This document shows, piece by piece, positions 10,431 to 18,857 of a DNA stretch of 64,000 nt. The DNA is from UBA4416 sp035439445. Its GTDB lineage: Bacteria; Bacteroidota; Bacteroidia; B-17B0; Aurantibacillaceae. The stretch's first letter is position 1. Each line of letters begins with the position of its first letter. The stretch is from positions 22,688 through 86,687 of the forward strand of contig DAORKG010000013.1 of NCBI GenBank assembly GCA_035439445.1. Direction: 5' to 3'. The notes beneath the pieces were generated by a model that was not told the DNA's origin, did no database searches, and saw only the letters and a program-made list of their open reading frames with translations. A program made the position numbers and the translations under genes.

Positions 10431-10748
10431 TTAAAACTTGGGAGGGGGTATCAATATATCCAAAGGGATAGAGCAAAAGATTAGATGCAAATGTTTGAAG
10501 AAAAACAGATTAACTTCTTTTTTAAAATTTGAATGTTCGTCAAAGTTGAGATAAAGAACATCCTTATCAACCGACTCATCACTACCGTGAGACTTTTCTT
10601 CCTCTTCTTCTGTAATCGGGCTTTGCTGAGATTGCGTTTTAAACACTTTAGATTCTTTACAAATTTGAATAATAGAAGCCTGAAGGGTTAGCGAAAATAC
10701 ACTAAACACAAAAAGAAAAATGAATATATGTCTTATTTTATTATTCAA
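10431..10748 (-). CDS. Small secreted or membrane-anchored hypothetical protein
   Basis: 105 residues. An N-terminal hydrophobic stretch (about 6-24) could be a signal peptide, followed by an acidic stretch (TEEEEEKSHGSDE) and a second hydrophobic patch near LFFFKHLHLIF. It is not a family I recognise. It lies alone between the SulP gene and a lipoprotein gene on the other strand. Coding is plausible because it is the only long frame in the interval. Confidence 0.45.
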   Translation of the reverse strand: MNNKIRHIFIFLFVFSVFSLTLQASIIQICKESKVFKTQSQQSPITEEEEEKSHGSDESVDKDVLYLNFDEHSNFKKEVNLFFFKHLHLIFCSIPLDILIPPPKF

Positions 10749-10864
10749 CTGCTTCGCCTTAACAAATCAATAGTTTATCTCATAAAGCTTCGCAAAATAA
10801 TTAAATTATATGAAATTTGATTAATTTTAAAGATTATTTAACATTGTTTTTAAATATCAAACAC

Positions 10865-11260
10865 ATGAACAAAAACATAATTGCATTTATCTTAATCTCT
10901 GTTTGTTTTTTATCCTGCAAAAAAGAACCGGGCGAGGGGGGATTTGCATCCATTGAAGGAAAAGTTTTACTAAAAAATTATGATGCAACATATACTATTT
11001 TGCAATCCGAATATTATGCGGCAGGAGAAACCGTATACATAATTTATGGTAATGGCACTGAGATCGGAAATACGGTGAAAACATCTTATGACGGTTCTTT
11101 TAAATTTAACTACCTTAATAAAGGAAACTATAAAATTTATGTTTTGGGCGAAGACCCAACAAAACCTTATCTCTCTGTGCCAAAAGAAGAGTTGGTTGAA
11201 GTAACCATTAGTGAAAAAAAACAAAAGGTGGTTTTAGATGATTTGGTAATCATTAAATAA
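10865..11260 (+). CDS. Small lipoprotein, carboxypeptidase-regulatory-like fold
   Basis: The start at 10,865 gives a clean lipoprotein signal (MNKNIIAFILISVCFLSC, lipobox Cys18); an upstream in-frame ATG at 10,817 would bury it. The mature part of about 110 residues has the pattern of beta-sandwich domains with a regulatory-like repeat: IEGKVLLKNYD, TSYDGSFKFNYLNKGNYKIYV. It probably sits in the outer membrane. Three bases separate it from the DUF2490 gene, suggesting a two-gene operon. Function unknown. Confidence 0.7.
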   Translation: MNKNIIAFILISVCFLSCKKEPGEGGFASIEGKVLLKNYDATYTILQSEYYAAGETVYIIYGNGTEIGNTVKTSYDGSFKFNYLNKGNYKIYVLGEDPTKPYLSVPKEELVEVTISEKKQKVVLDDLVIIK

Positions 11261-11263
11261 TAG

Positions 11264-11953
11264 ATGAGAATTTTCCTTATAATTTTATTTGTTTATTGCT
11301 TAGGCTTTTCTCCGTTATTGGCACAAGTTAGGCAAGACGCCGGCATGTGGGCAACACTAAGCATACAGCATGCTTTAAACAAAAAAATAAATCTGGTGAT
11401 TGATGAAGAGTTTCGTATTAAAGAAAATTACCAAAGAATTAATTTGTTTTACACTAATGTAGGTATTGATTATAAAGTAAATAAATTTTTAAAAATTAGC
11501 CCTACTTACAGAACAATTCAAAAAAAGAGATTAGATGGTAACTATAGTTACCGGCATCGTTTGATGCTGGATGTAACAGTGAAGAAAAAAATAAAAAAAA
11601 TAACCTTGAGCGAAAGGGTTAGATATCAAATAGAGGTACAGGATTTTTATACCAGCAAGAAAGGGAAATTTCCCGAGCAATATTTAAGATTAAAAACGGA
11701 TGTTAAATACGATATCGACAAGAAAATAACTCCATATTACTCCATTGAATTTAGATATCAAATAAGAAACCCTAGAGGAGATGGTCCTGTTTACGATAAT
11801 GGTTTTCACAGGGTTAGAAATGTGTTAGGTGCCGAATACGAAATCAATAAGAAAAATTCAATCAACTTATATTACTTATTTCAAACCGAGTTTGATATTT
11901 CAACGCCCGAGAGTATCTACATTTTAGGAATAGGTTATTCTCTGACAATCTAA
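11264..11953 (+). CDS. DUF2490 outer-membrane beta-barrel-like protein
   Basis: 229 residues with a signal peptide (1-20, ending LLAQ). The chain matches the DUF2490 pattern: DAGMWATLSIQHALNKKINL at the front, alternating polar and hydrophobic strands, and a C-terminal aromatic-rich strand (YILGIGYSLTI) typical of outer-membrane barrels. It is coupled to the upstream lipoprotein gene. The family has no settled biochemical role. Confidence 0.8.
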   Translation: MRIFLIILFVYCLGFSPLLAQVRQDAGMWATLSIQHALNKKINLVIDEEFRIKENYQRINLFYTNVGIDYKVNKFLKISPTYRTIQKKRLDGNYSYRHRLMLDVTVKKKIKKITLSERVRYQIEVQDFYTSKKGKFPEQYLRLKTDVKYDIDKKITPYYSIEFRYQIRNPRGDGPVYDNGFHRVRNVLGAEYEINKKNSINLYYLFQTEFDISTPESIYILGIGYSLTI

Positions 11954-12063
11954 TACAGAATAAATTCAGAATTTAGTTAATTTACTCCTATAAATGTAAA
12001 CGATTCACCTATTTTATATAAATTTAAAGTTAATAAACCATTACCTTTATATTATCTGGCCGC

Positions 12064-13722
12064 ATGAAAAAACTATTTTTAAATTTTCTGATTTTTTCTT
12101 CATTTAATTTGTTAGCTCAATGGAGCACAAACAGTTCTATTAATTCACCTGTTGCTTTAGCTCCCAAATCACAAAATAGTGTGCACTCCATTTCTGATTC
12201 AAATGGTGGAATTATAATGGTTTGGGACGATAATCGAAATTCAGCAACAACACAAGACGATATTTACGCCCAACGTTTAAACGCAAGTGGTATTAGAAAA
12301 TGGACTCTTTACGGAATAAGCATTTGCAATAATGCCGGCGTACAAAAAAACTCATCTGTAACTGATGTAGGAAATGGTAATTCAATTATTACATGGCAAG
12401 ACGATAGAGCAGGAAATTATGATATCTATGCTCAAAAAATTGATTCATCAGGTAATATTCTTTGGACTAGTAACGGCGTGGCAGTTTGTAGTAAAACAAC
12501 AGCTCAAAAGTCTCCGAAAATTGTTGACGATAATGCCGGTGGAGCATACATTGTGTGGGAAGATTCTTTAAATTTTTACTGGGATATCTACGCTCAACAC
12601 ATTAATTCTAATGGCACATTAGCATGGGCAAGCGGAGGTGTGAGTATTTGCTCTGCACCTAATTTACAATCAAATCCCAGAATAGATGTTGACGGATTAG
12701 GTGGAGCAATAATTACTTGGCAAGATAAACGTAACAATTTTGATTATGATATTTACGCTCAAAGAATAAACTCTTCGGGCGTTGTACAATGGACAGCTAA
12801 TGGCGTAGTAGTTTGTAACTCTGTAAACACGCAAAGTAACCCACGAATAGAACCGGATGGTTCAAATGGAGCTCTAATTGGCTGGGTTGATAAACGTAAT
12901 GGAACCGATAATGATATTTACGCTCAAAGAATAAACTCATCGGGCGTTGTACAATGGACTGCTAATGGCATTTCTGTATGCGGAGCTACCAATAATCAAA
13001 GTGCTATTGATATGAAATATGTAGGTAGTTCAGGACTTGTTTTAAGTTGGAAAGATGAAAGAATTAATGCTAATGAAATTTACACACAATTAGTTTCTCT
13101 TTCCGGAATAGCTCAATTAGCTTCAAACGGTATTAAACTTTCAAACGCTCTAAAATCACTAAGTCCAAATGTTATAAGTGATGGCAGTGGCGGGGCAATT
13201 ATTGCCTGGCAAGATTCTACAGCTTTAGGATGGGATATTACTTCTCAAAAAATAAATTCTGTAGGAACAATTCAGTGGGCTGCAGGAGGTGTTAGTGTAA
13301 CTAATGCTAATGATGATCAACTTTATGTTTCGCAAGTACACGATGGGAATGGCGGAGCAATATTTGCATGGGAAGACCACAGAAATGGCACTGATTATGA
13401 TATTTATGCCCACCATTTATATAATAATGGCACAGCTATAGTTGGCATAAAAGAACTATCCTCTGCGCTTATAGAGACTCAATGCTACCCAAATCCAATA
13501 AATCAACATTCAATTATTAAAATTTCTAACAACCAAACCAATGAACCCTGGGAAATAACAATTTATGATTCATGTGGTCAAGAATTAGAGAATAAAAAAC
13601 TGACAGCAGATGAAATGTATTATTTAAATTCTGATACCTACATATCCGGAATATATTTTTACTCCATTCGTTTAGCATCATCTAACAAGTATTCAAAAGG
13701 CAATTTTATTTCCATTAAGTAA
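12064..13722 (+). CDS. Secreted repeat protein with T9SS sorting domain
   Basis: 552 residues, signal peptide 1-18 (ending LLAQ). About seven or eight repeats of roughly 55 residues carry the core DIYAQ-x5-G-x2-W...NG-x2-C and a GGA-x2-W-D-R block, likely forming a beta-propeller or similar toroid. The C-terminal 85 residues are a T9SS sorting domain (CYPNPINQHS). No catalytic residues are recognisable. Repeats 4 and 5 are nearly identical at DNA level, so the gene has changed copy number recently. A small secreted-protein gene follows by 6 bp. Confidence 0.75.
   Translation: MKKLFLNFLIFSSFNLLAQWSTNSSINSPVALAPKSQNSVHSISDSNGGIIMVWDDNRNSATTQDDIYAQRLNASGIRKWTLYGISICNNAGVQKNSSVTDVGNGNSIITWQDDRAGNYDIYAQKIDSSGNILWTSNGVAVCSKTTAQKSPKIVDDNAGGAYIVWEDSLNFYWDIYAQHINSNGTLAWASGGVSICSAPNLQSNPRIDVDGLGGAIITWQDKRNNFDYDIYAQRINSSGVVQWTANGVVVCNSVNTQSNPRIEPDGSNGALIGWVDKRNGTDNDIYAQRINSSGVVQWTANGISVCGATNNQSAIDMKYVGSSGLVLSWKDERINANEIYTQLVSLSGIAQLASNGIKLSNALKSLSPNVISDGSGGAIIAWQDSTALGWDITSQKINSVGTIQWAAGGVSVTNANDDQLYVSQVHDGNGGAIFAWEDHRNGTDYDIYAHHLYNNGTAIVGIKELSSALIETQCYPNPINQHSIIKISNNQTNEPWEITIYDSCGQELENKKLTADEMYYLNSDTYISGIYFYSIRLASSNKYSKGNFISIK
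12748..12969 (+). repeat. Near-identical 57-bp DNA repeat inside the repeat protein gene
   Basis: The stretches 12,748-12,804 and 12,913-12,969 match at 55 of 57 bases and lie exactly 165 bp (55 codons) apart. They encode the repeat core DIYAQRINSSGVVQWTANG twice. The other repeats of the gene have diverged much more at DNA level, so this copy is a recent in-frame duplication or was homogenised by gene conversion. Confidence 0.85.
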
Positions 13723-13728
13723 GATTTT

Positions 13729-14205
13729 ATGAAAACAATCTTTATATCTCTAGTTTTTATTTCAATAAGCCTATTAGGTTTCTCTCAAAGTAAAAAAGAA
13801 GTTAAACAACACAAAATCAAAGCGTCTGCCGTTTCGGTTATAGAAAATGGGAAAACCATTAACGAAAACAAAACCATATTTGATAGTAAAGGAAATGAGA
13901 TTGAAGTCACCGATTATAACAAAGAAGGCGCTGTTAAATCTATTCATAAATTTAAATATAACAGTGATGGCGATGAAATTGAAGACGAACAATATGACGC
14001 AAATAATAAACTCGTAGAAAAAAAAATAACCAAATACAATGCATCCGGAGAAAAAACAGAAGAAAGTTTTTTTGACGCAACAGGCAAACCAACTAAAAAG
14101 CATTTGTATGCGTACGATAATAAAGGCTTAAAAACAGAGAAAAAAACTGTGGATGCAGAAGGAAAAGTTTTATCTGTAAAAAAGTATGTCTACATCACAA
14201 AATAA
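13729..14205 (+). CDS. Small secreted protein with RHS/YD-like strand repeats
   Basis: 158 residues with a signal peptide (1-20, ending LLGFSQ). The mature part is strongly charged and built from short repeats of the form YDANNK-LVEKKITKYNASGEKTEESF, resembling the YD/RHS or toxin-antitoxin YwqK-type hairpin repeats. It starts 6 bp after the preceding T9SS protein gene and ends next to the VTC-domain gene, so all may be cotranscribed. No function is known. Confidence 0.6.
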   Translation: MKTIFISLVFISISLLGFSQSKKEVKQHKIKASAVSVIENGKTINENKTIFDSKGNEIEVTDYNKEGAVKSIHKFKYNSDGDEIEDEQYDANNKLVEKKITKYNASGEKTEESFFDATGKPTKKHLYAYDNKGLKTEKKTVDAEGKVLSVKKYVYITK

Positions 14206-14958
14206 ATGCAGGAACAAGTTCTACATAGTTTAAATCAGTTTGATCCAATTACTCTGGAAGAAATGGATGGAGTAAAACTCATGGACAGAACGGACACTAA
14301 ATTTACTTTCAATATCAATGAATTGCCGGGCATTTTAGAGGAGGCAAAAATATACTATAAAGTATTAAACGTTGAGGGAAACAGAATTAGCCGATATAAA
14401 ACACTATACTTCGATACTCAAGACTTTGATTTATACAACGAGCACCATAGCGGAAAACTGAACAGATACAAAATACGACACAGAACTTATGTGGAGAGTA
14501 ATTTAGGGTTTTTAGAAGTGAAATTTAAAAACAATAAAGGACGTACTTTAAAAACTCGTATTAAAGAGGTAGAAGTTCCTGAGCTCAATACAGGGAAAGC
14601 ATTTGAATTCTTAAAAAAGATGTTACCATTCGATCCGTTGATTTTATTGCCAAGAATTTGGATTAATTATAGCCGAATTACATTAGTAAATAAAACCTCG
14701 GCCGAACGATTAACTTTAGATTTAAATTTAGAATTCGAGAAAAATGGTAAAAAACAAATTCTTGATCAATTAGTAATTGCCGAAGTAAAACAAGACAGTA
14801 AGGTTGCCTCTCCTTTTATTAGTATCATGAGAAATAAACATATTCGTCAGGGTTCTATCAGTAAATATTGTTTCGGAATAGCTAGTTCTTACTCCGAGGT
14901 CAAAAAAAATAATTTCAAACAAAAATTGTCAAACGTAAAAAAAATAATCAATCTATGA
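14206..14958 (+). CDS. VTC-domain polyphosphate polymerase-like protein
   Basis: 250 residues matching the VTC domain, the catalytic tunnel domain of yeast polyphosphate polymerase. Basic and acidic tunnel residues are in the expected order: MDRTDTKFTF, RYKTLYFDT, KIRHRTY, LEVKFKNNKGRTLKTR and AEVKQD near the end. It would polymerise phosphate from ATP or bind polyanions on the cytoplasmic side. It starts with the base directly after the preceding gene's stop and overlaps the DUF4956 gene by 4 bp (ATGA), so translation is coupled. VTC/DUF4956/CotH co-occur in many bacteria. Confidence 0.85.
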   Translation: MQEQVLHSLNQFDPITLEEMDGVKLMDRTDTKFTFNINELPGILEEAKIYYKVLNVEGNRISRYKTLYFDTQDFDLYNEHHSGKLNRYKIRHRTYVESNLGFLEVKFKNNKGRTLKTRIKEVEVPELNTGKAFEFLKKMLPFDPLILLPRIWINYSRITLVNKTSAERLTLDLNLEFEKNGKKQILDQLVIAEVKQDSKVASPFISIMRNKHIRQGSISKYCFGIASSYSEVKKNNFKQKLSNVKKIINL

Positions 14959-15602
14959 TGTTACTACAAATTGCCGGTGATGCAGTAGAAAGCTTTTCAG
15001 GCTACGAAGAATTTCAAAAAATATCCGCTAAATTACTTTTCAGATTACTAATCGATTTATCTGCCGTTTTTATTTTAGTTAGATTTATTTATTATCCTAT
15101 ATATAAGCATCGCGAATTATTTTTCACTTATTTCATCTTTAATATCATTATCTTTTTAATTTCTTTCTTACTAAACAAGGTTGATTTATCAATGGGTGCA
15201 GCATTTGGATTATTTGCCGTATTTAGTATGCTACGATATAAAACAGAAGAAATTGCCATTAAAGATATGACCTATCTGTTTTTAGTTATTGCAATCGGAC
15301 TTGTATCTGCCGTTACAAAAATTAAAGACACCTCTGATAATATCGAGTACTTATTTTTAATTGGTATTAATGTAGTTGTATTAACCGTAACCTACTTATT
15401 AGAAAGTAATATTTTCATGAAAAAAGAAAGTGTGAAAACAATACTATATGAAAATATTGAGATGATTAGAGAGGGAAAAAAAGAAGAACTATTGGCTGAT
15501 TTAAAATTAAGAACAGGCTTTAATGTTCACAGATATTCGGTTCATAAAATAGATTTTTTAAAGGATGCTGCGCAAATCAAAATCTATTATTACGATAACT
15601 AG
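14955..15602 (+). CDS. DUF4956 membrane protein
   Basis: 215 residues with four hydrophobic segments between about 30 and 150, and a soluble C-terminus (160-215, ending KIYYYDN). The block GAAFGLFAVFSMLRYKTEEI is the family hallmark. It is translationally coupled to the VTC-domain gene and so likely forms the membrane part of a polyphosphate-type system. The biochemical role is unproven. It is the last gene before the tRNA-Val locus. Confidence 0.85.
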   Translation: MMLLQIAGDAVESFSGYEEFQKISAKLLFRLLIDLSAVFILVRFIYYPIYKHRELFFTYFIFNIIIFLISFLLNKVDLSMGAAFGLFAVFSMLRYKTEEIAIKDMTYLFLVIAIGLVSAVTKIKDTSDNIEYLFLIGINVVVLTVTYLLESNIFMKKESVKTILYENIEMIREGKKEELLADLKLRTGFNVHRYSVHKIDFLKDAAQIKIYYYDN

Positions 15603-15629
15603 ATTTTTTTGAAAAAAAAGCATATTTTT

Positions 15630-15660
15630 TTTGCTAGTTTAAAAAAAGCATTTATATTTG
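15630..15660 (+). promoter_or_regulatory. Bacteroidota-type promoter of tRNA-Val
   Basis: TTTG (15,630-15,633) and TATATTTG (15,653-15,660) are separated by 19 bases, which fits the known Bacteroidota sigma-factor consensus TTTG-N19-TAnnTTTG. The tRNA begins 12 bp downstream, as expected for a stable RNA promoter. Confidence 0.8.
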
Positions 15661-15671
15661 CAACCCGATTC

Positions 15672-15746
15672 GGGAGATTAGCTCAGCTGGTTCAGAGCAC
15701 CTGCCTTACAAGCAGGGGGTCACAGGTTCGAACCCTGTATCTCCCA
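15672..15746 (+). tRNA. tRNA-Val (anticodon UAC)
   Basis: 75 bases fold as a full cloverleaf. The acceptor arms GGGAGAT and ATCTCCC pair perfectly, the anticodon stem CCTGC/GCAGG holds the loop CTTACAA (anticodon TAC at 34-36), and the T-arm has CAGGTTCGAACCCTG. The gene does not encode CCA: the bases after the discriminator A are CAG. Its 3' 59 bases are duplicated at 30,930, so the gene was rebuilt by integration of a mobile element. Confidence 0.97.
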
Positions 15747-15747
15747 C
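15689..15747 (+). repeat. Left attachment repeat (attL) of the 15.2-kb element
   Basis: 59 bases, from the D-loop region through the 3' end of tRNA-Val, are identical to 30,930-30,988. The match stops sharply on both sides (T versus A before, A versus C after). This is the classic footprint of tyrosine-integrase insertion into a tRNA 3' end. Confidence 0.93.
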
Positions 15748-15873
15748 AGATGATGAAACCCTTTTAAGCCTAATGTTTGAAAGGGTTTTCTGCTTTAGAA
15801 GAGACCGCAAACAGCAGACAAATTACCAGACTTTTGCTTCTATTTTACCCGATTTTTGCACTTATGCTGTGCG

Positions 15874-15886
15874 AAAACTGTGCGCA
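15874..15886 (+). repeat. Element-end direct repeat, left copy (candidate integrase arm site)
   Basis: AAAACTGTGCGCA lies about 130 bp inside the left attachment repeat. The same 13 bases recur at 30,871-30,883, about 50 bp inside the right one. Partial copies (CTGTGCG at 15,867 and AAAACTGTG near 15,893) flank it. Tyrosine integrases commonly bind such arm-type repeats through an N-terminal arm domain; the assignment is by position only. Confidence 0.55.
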
Positions 15887-15914
15887 TTTTTTAAAACTGT
15901 GGCTATTAGAAACC

Positions 15915-17117
15915 ATGGCTACAATAAACCTTGTACTAGACCAACGCAGAAAAACCAAAACCAACACTTATCCCTTGCTGTTTAGGGTAACCGTAGGAAC
16001 CAAAAAAAGAGACCTCAACTCAGGAGTTAAGCTAGAGGACTGGCAGTTTAACCATACCAAGGGAGAGATTACTCATGATGCCAACCTCAACTTTAGCCTA
16101 CAGAACAGAAAGCTAGATTATCAAAAGAAGCTTAATGTGTATGCTTTAGAGAACCCTGTAGTAGATGACATTGATGACTTGATAACGTATCTGGTTAACC
16201 AACCCAAAAAAGAAATGACTATTAAGTGCTTTTGGGAAGAACAAATAAGTACCTTAAATGCCATAGGTCGTACCGGGAATGCGAAGAATTACCAAACAAG
16301 TTTAAACGTTATTCAGAAACACCTCAACCTTAATAGACAGTTTAACAAACTGATTTATAAAGACTTACTGGAGTTGGAAATAGCCCTAACTAAAAGAGGA
16401 ATGAGTCCTAATGGTATAAGTGTTTACATGAGAGCATTTAAAGCAATATTTAACAAAGCAATAGATATTGGCATTGTCGGGTTTGACTGTTACCCCTTTA
16501 GAAAGTTCAAAATAAAAAAAGCATCCACAACGCCCAGGGTGTTAGATTTAAAAGAACTGAGACAATATTTTGCGCTTAACATTAAGCCAGATTCGCATTT
16601 GTATAAAACATGGCTTATAGGTAAACTGATATTTTACATGAGAGGAATAAACCTTAGAGATTTACTACTACTTACGAGTGGTAATATCAAAAATGGGAGG
16701 ATCATATATCGAAGAGCTAAAACAAAGAAGATTTACAGCATACCATTGTTATCTGAAATAGAAGAGACCCTGAGTAGGTTCAGTTCAACAGGCTGCACTC
16801 TACTTGGTATAATATCAGAAGCTGAAATAAAAGACGTTTTAAACTTTGAGGATTTATTTGGGCAAAGGCGAAAAGTAATTAACTCACATCTCAAAAAACT
16901 AGGCAAATTAATAGGCACTAACGAGCCAATTACTACCTATGTCTTCAGATACAGCTTTAGTAATATCGCTAAACAGATGGGCTACTCTAAAGACATAATA
17001 AGCGAATGCTTGGGACATAATTACGGGAACTCCACTACAAGTCATTATTTAGAACAGTTTCATCAAGAAGAACTAGACAAACTAACTGTAGAGGTAATTA
17101 ATGCTGTAAAAGAGTAA
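15915..17117 (+). CDS. Tyrosine-type site-specific integrase
   Basis: 400 residues from the ATG at 15,915 (MATINLVLDQRRKTK). An upstream TTG extension would add a hydrophobic, non-family stretch. It has an arm-binding N-terminal domain (1-90, with the VTVGTKKRDL strand typical of Bacteroidota integrases), a SAM-like core-binding domain (about 95-200) and a catalytic domain. Catalytic residues are seen in order: Arg in RGINLRD near 240, Lys in AKTKK, Arg in YVFRYSF, His in CLGHNYG and Tyr in SHYLEQF. It would integrate the element into tRNA-Val and excise it. Confidence 0.93.
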   Translation: MATINLVLDQRRKTKTNTYPLLFRVTVGTKKRDLNSGVKLEDWQFNHTKGEITHDANLNFSLQNRKLDYQKKLNVYALENPVVDDIDDLITYLVNQPKKEMTIKCFWEEQISTLNAIGRTGNAKNYQTSLNVIQKHLNLNRQFNKLIYKDLLELEIALTKRGMSPNGISVYMRAFKAIFNKAIDIGIVGFDCYPFRKFKIKKASTTPRVLDLKELRQYFALNIKPDSHLYKTWLIGKLIFYMRGINLRDLLLLTSGNIKNGRIIYRRAKTKKIYSIPLLSEIEETLSRFSSTGCTLLGIISEAEIKDVLNFEDLFGQRRKVINSHLKKLGKLIGTNEPITTYVFRYSFSNIAKQMGYSKDIISECLGHNYGNSTTSHYLEQFHQEELDKLTVEVINAVKE

Positions 17118-17405
17118 ATGCAAGGAGGTACTACACATATGGCAAATACATCATATATGTTTGTCTGGTATGAGCTAAACAAATAAAGTTTAGAGCATTA
17201 TATAGCTAACTTATACAAAAAAGTATGTATGTGATAGCGTGTGATGGTACCTCCATTAATAAGCCCCCCATCATCTTATATAACTGGGTACCCCCCCCTT
17301 TATTTTTATAGTTCCTTTAAAAAAACGTAAATGATAGTAGAAAAAAATATTTGCAAGTCATTTGTCAACCTTCTCGCTTAGCATGAACATTAAAAAAATC
17401 AAGCT
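17118..17405. other. Non-coding gap after the integrase gene
   Basis: 288 bp without a convincing gene. Widely spaced complementary octamers GGAGGTAC (about 17,124) and GTACCTCC (about 17,247), and a run of eight C near 17,287, are the only features. A 22-codon frame from 17,118 with an internal AGGAGG is too short to support. Confidence 0.5.
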
Positions 17406-17864
17406 ATGTCAAACATACAAGGCAACATCAATGAAATAAAGGTAAGCTACAAAATGCAAAAGCTGTCAAGCAGAAAAATAACAACGTCTCAATTAGCAGA
17501 ATCTTATGCAAGGGAAATGTACTGTCAGTCGGGATGCGAGATAGAACTAAAAGAGTATTTCTTTATCATCTTGCTAAACCGTGCCAATGAAGTCATAGGT
17601 TTCCATAAACTAAGTGAAGGTGGTATTTGTGGAACTGTAGTAGATATAAGACTTGCATTTGCAACCGCATTAAAAAGCTTGGCATCCGGAATCATTTTGG
17701 TTCACAATCATCCAAGTGGAAACCTCAGCGCATCACAACCTGATATTGAACTTACAAAAAAGTTTAAGAAAGCAGGAGAACTTCTGGATATTACTATCAT
17801 CGACCATATAATTTTGGCAAGTTCATGTTATTCCTCTTTTGCAGACCAAGGACTTGTGATATAG
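17406..17864 (+). CDS. RadC-like JAB/MPN-domain protein
   Basis: 152 residues of the RadC family. The JAMM metal site HNHPSG-x8-D begins near residue 99 (VHNHPSGNLSASQPD), with an upstream Glu in the EVIGF strand. The N-terminal helix-hairpin-helix found in chromosomal RadC is absent, as in most copies on mobile elements. The family is associated with DNA processing but its exact role is unresolved; it is not a proven recombinational repair enzyme. A terminator follows directly. Confidence 0.88.
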   Translation: MSNIQGNINEIKVSYKMQKLSSRKITTSQLAESYAREMYCQSGCEIELKEYFFIILLNRANEVIGFHKLSEGGICGTVVDIRLAFATALKSLASGIILVHNHPSGNLSASQPDIELTKKFKKAGELLDITIIDHIILASSCYSSFADQGLVI

Positions 17865-17883
17865 GTTTCCTTTACTGCAAAAT

Positions 17884-17908
17884 AAAGACACGTTATGTGT
17901 CTTTTTTT
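17884..17908 (+). terminator. Rho-independent terminator after the RadC-like gene
   Basis: The stem AAAGACAC/GTGTCTTT with a 5-base loop runs into seven T. It separates the RadC-like gene from the ATPase gene 56 bp downstream. Confidence 0.85.
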
Positions 17909-17963
17909 AATGTCATTGGTTAACCTGCTCAATCACGCAGTATTAACTAATTTTTAAAAAAAC

Positions 17964-18857
17964 ATGAGCATGAAACAATTCACACAAGCAGCTAGGAGTA
18001 GTTGCAAAATCAAACTTGGATTGCAAGGTCCATCAGGTTCAGGTAAAACATATTCTGCCTTACTTCTTGCATACGGATTAACAAACGATTGGCGAAAGAT
18101 AGCTGTAATAGATTCAGAAAACGGAAGCGCAAATCTTTACTCTGATTTGGGTGCATACTCAGTATTAAATCTAACACCACCTTACACACCCGAAATTTAT
18201 ACTGAAGCTATCGAACTTGCAGTAAAGAACGGCTTTGAGTGTTTAATTATTGATAGTATGTCTGCTGAATGGAATGGAATACTGGATATTCATAGCAACA
18301 TTCCTGGCAACAGTTTTGTCAATTGGGGCAAAATTTTACCAAGGCATAACACTTTTATACAGAAAATGCTGGATAGTAATATTCATGTCATTGGTACAAT
18401 GCGAACCAAAACAGAGTATGTGTTATCAGAGAAAAATGGAAAACAAGTTCCTGAGAAAGTTGGGATGAAATCAGTGCAACGAGAAGACACCGAGTATGAG
18501 TTTACTATCGTGTTTGAACTAAATCAAAAGCATCAAGCAAATGTAGGTAAAGACAGAACTGGTTTATTCAAGAATAAACCTGAACTAATCTTAACTACTG
18601 AGGTAGGGAAATCGATAGCTGAATGGTGCATGACAAAACCCAAAACTTACGCTGATGAGTTGCACATTTTAGAAACATTTCCAATACAAGAAGAGTTTGA
18701 GCAACGCATTAACGAATGTAAAAGCATGGAGGAACTAATCAATCTTTACAACACAAATCCGAACCAACAAGTTAAACACAGGGATAAGTTTATCTCTAGA
18801 AGAAATCAAATTAATGTTCAACCTGAAACCTTTATCAACAATGGAGTTCATCATTAA
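17964..18857 (+). CDS. RecA-like AAA ATPase (phage/mobile-element type)
   Basis: 297 residues. P-loop GPSGSGKT near residues 23-30 and Walker B CLIIDSMSAEW near 95. The layout fits the short RecA-like ATPases of phages and integrated elements (Sak4-like group), which assist single-strand annealing or recombination. The C-terminal 70 residues form a charged helical tail. It overlaps the DUF3871 gene by 17 bp, so the two are coupled. The substrate is not proven. Confidence 0.8.
   Translation: MSMKQFTQAARSSCKIKLGLQGPSGSGKTYSALLLAYGLTNDWRKIAVIDSENGSANLYSDLGAYSVLNLTPPYTPEIYTEAIELAVKNGFECLIIDSMSAEWNGILDIHSNIPGNSFVNWGKILPRHNTFIQKMLDSNIHVIGTMRTKTEYVLSEKNGKQVPEKVGMKSVQREDTEYEFTIVFELNQKHQANVGKDRTGLFKNKPELILTTEVGKSIAEWCMTKPKTYADELHILETFPIQEEFEQRINECKSMEELINLYNTNPNQQVKHRDKFISRRNQINVQPETFINNGVHH

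Noticed and set aside
10431..10748. Relation of the small secreted protein at 10.4 kb to the Cys-rich one at 41.2 kb
   Set aside because: Both are short with N-terminal hydrophobic segments, but the Cys motif CNGKCHL is absent from the first; similarity is only in general layout.
15777..15914. TTG-started N-terminal extension of the integrase
   Set aside because: It adds about 46 hydrophobic residues unlike family members and covers the candidate arm-site repeats; the ATG at 15,915 gives the standard integrase start.
17118..17186. 22-codon frame after the integrase with AGGAGG inside
   Set aside because: Too short, no conserved pattern; the AGGAGG is more simply explained by chance or an inverted repeat.
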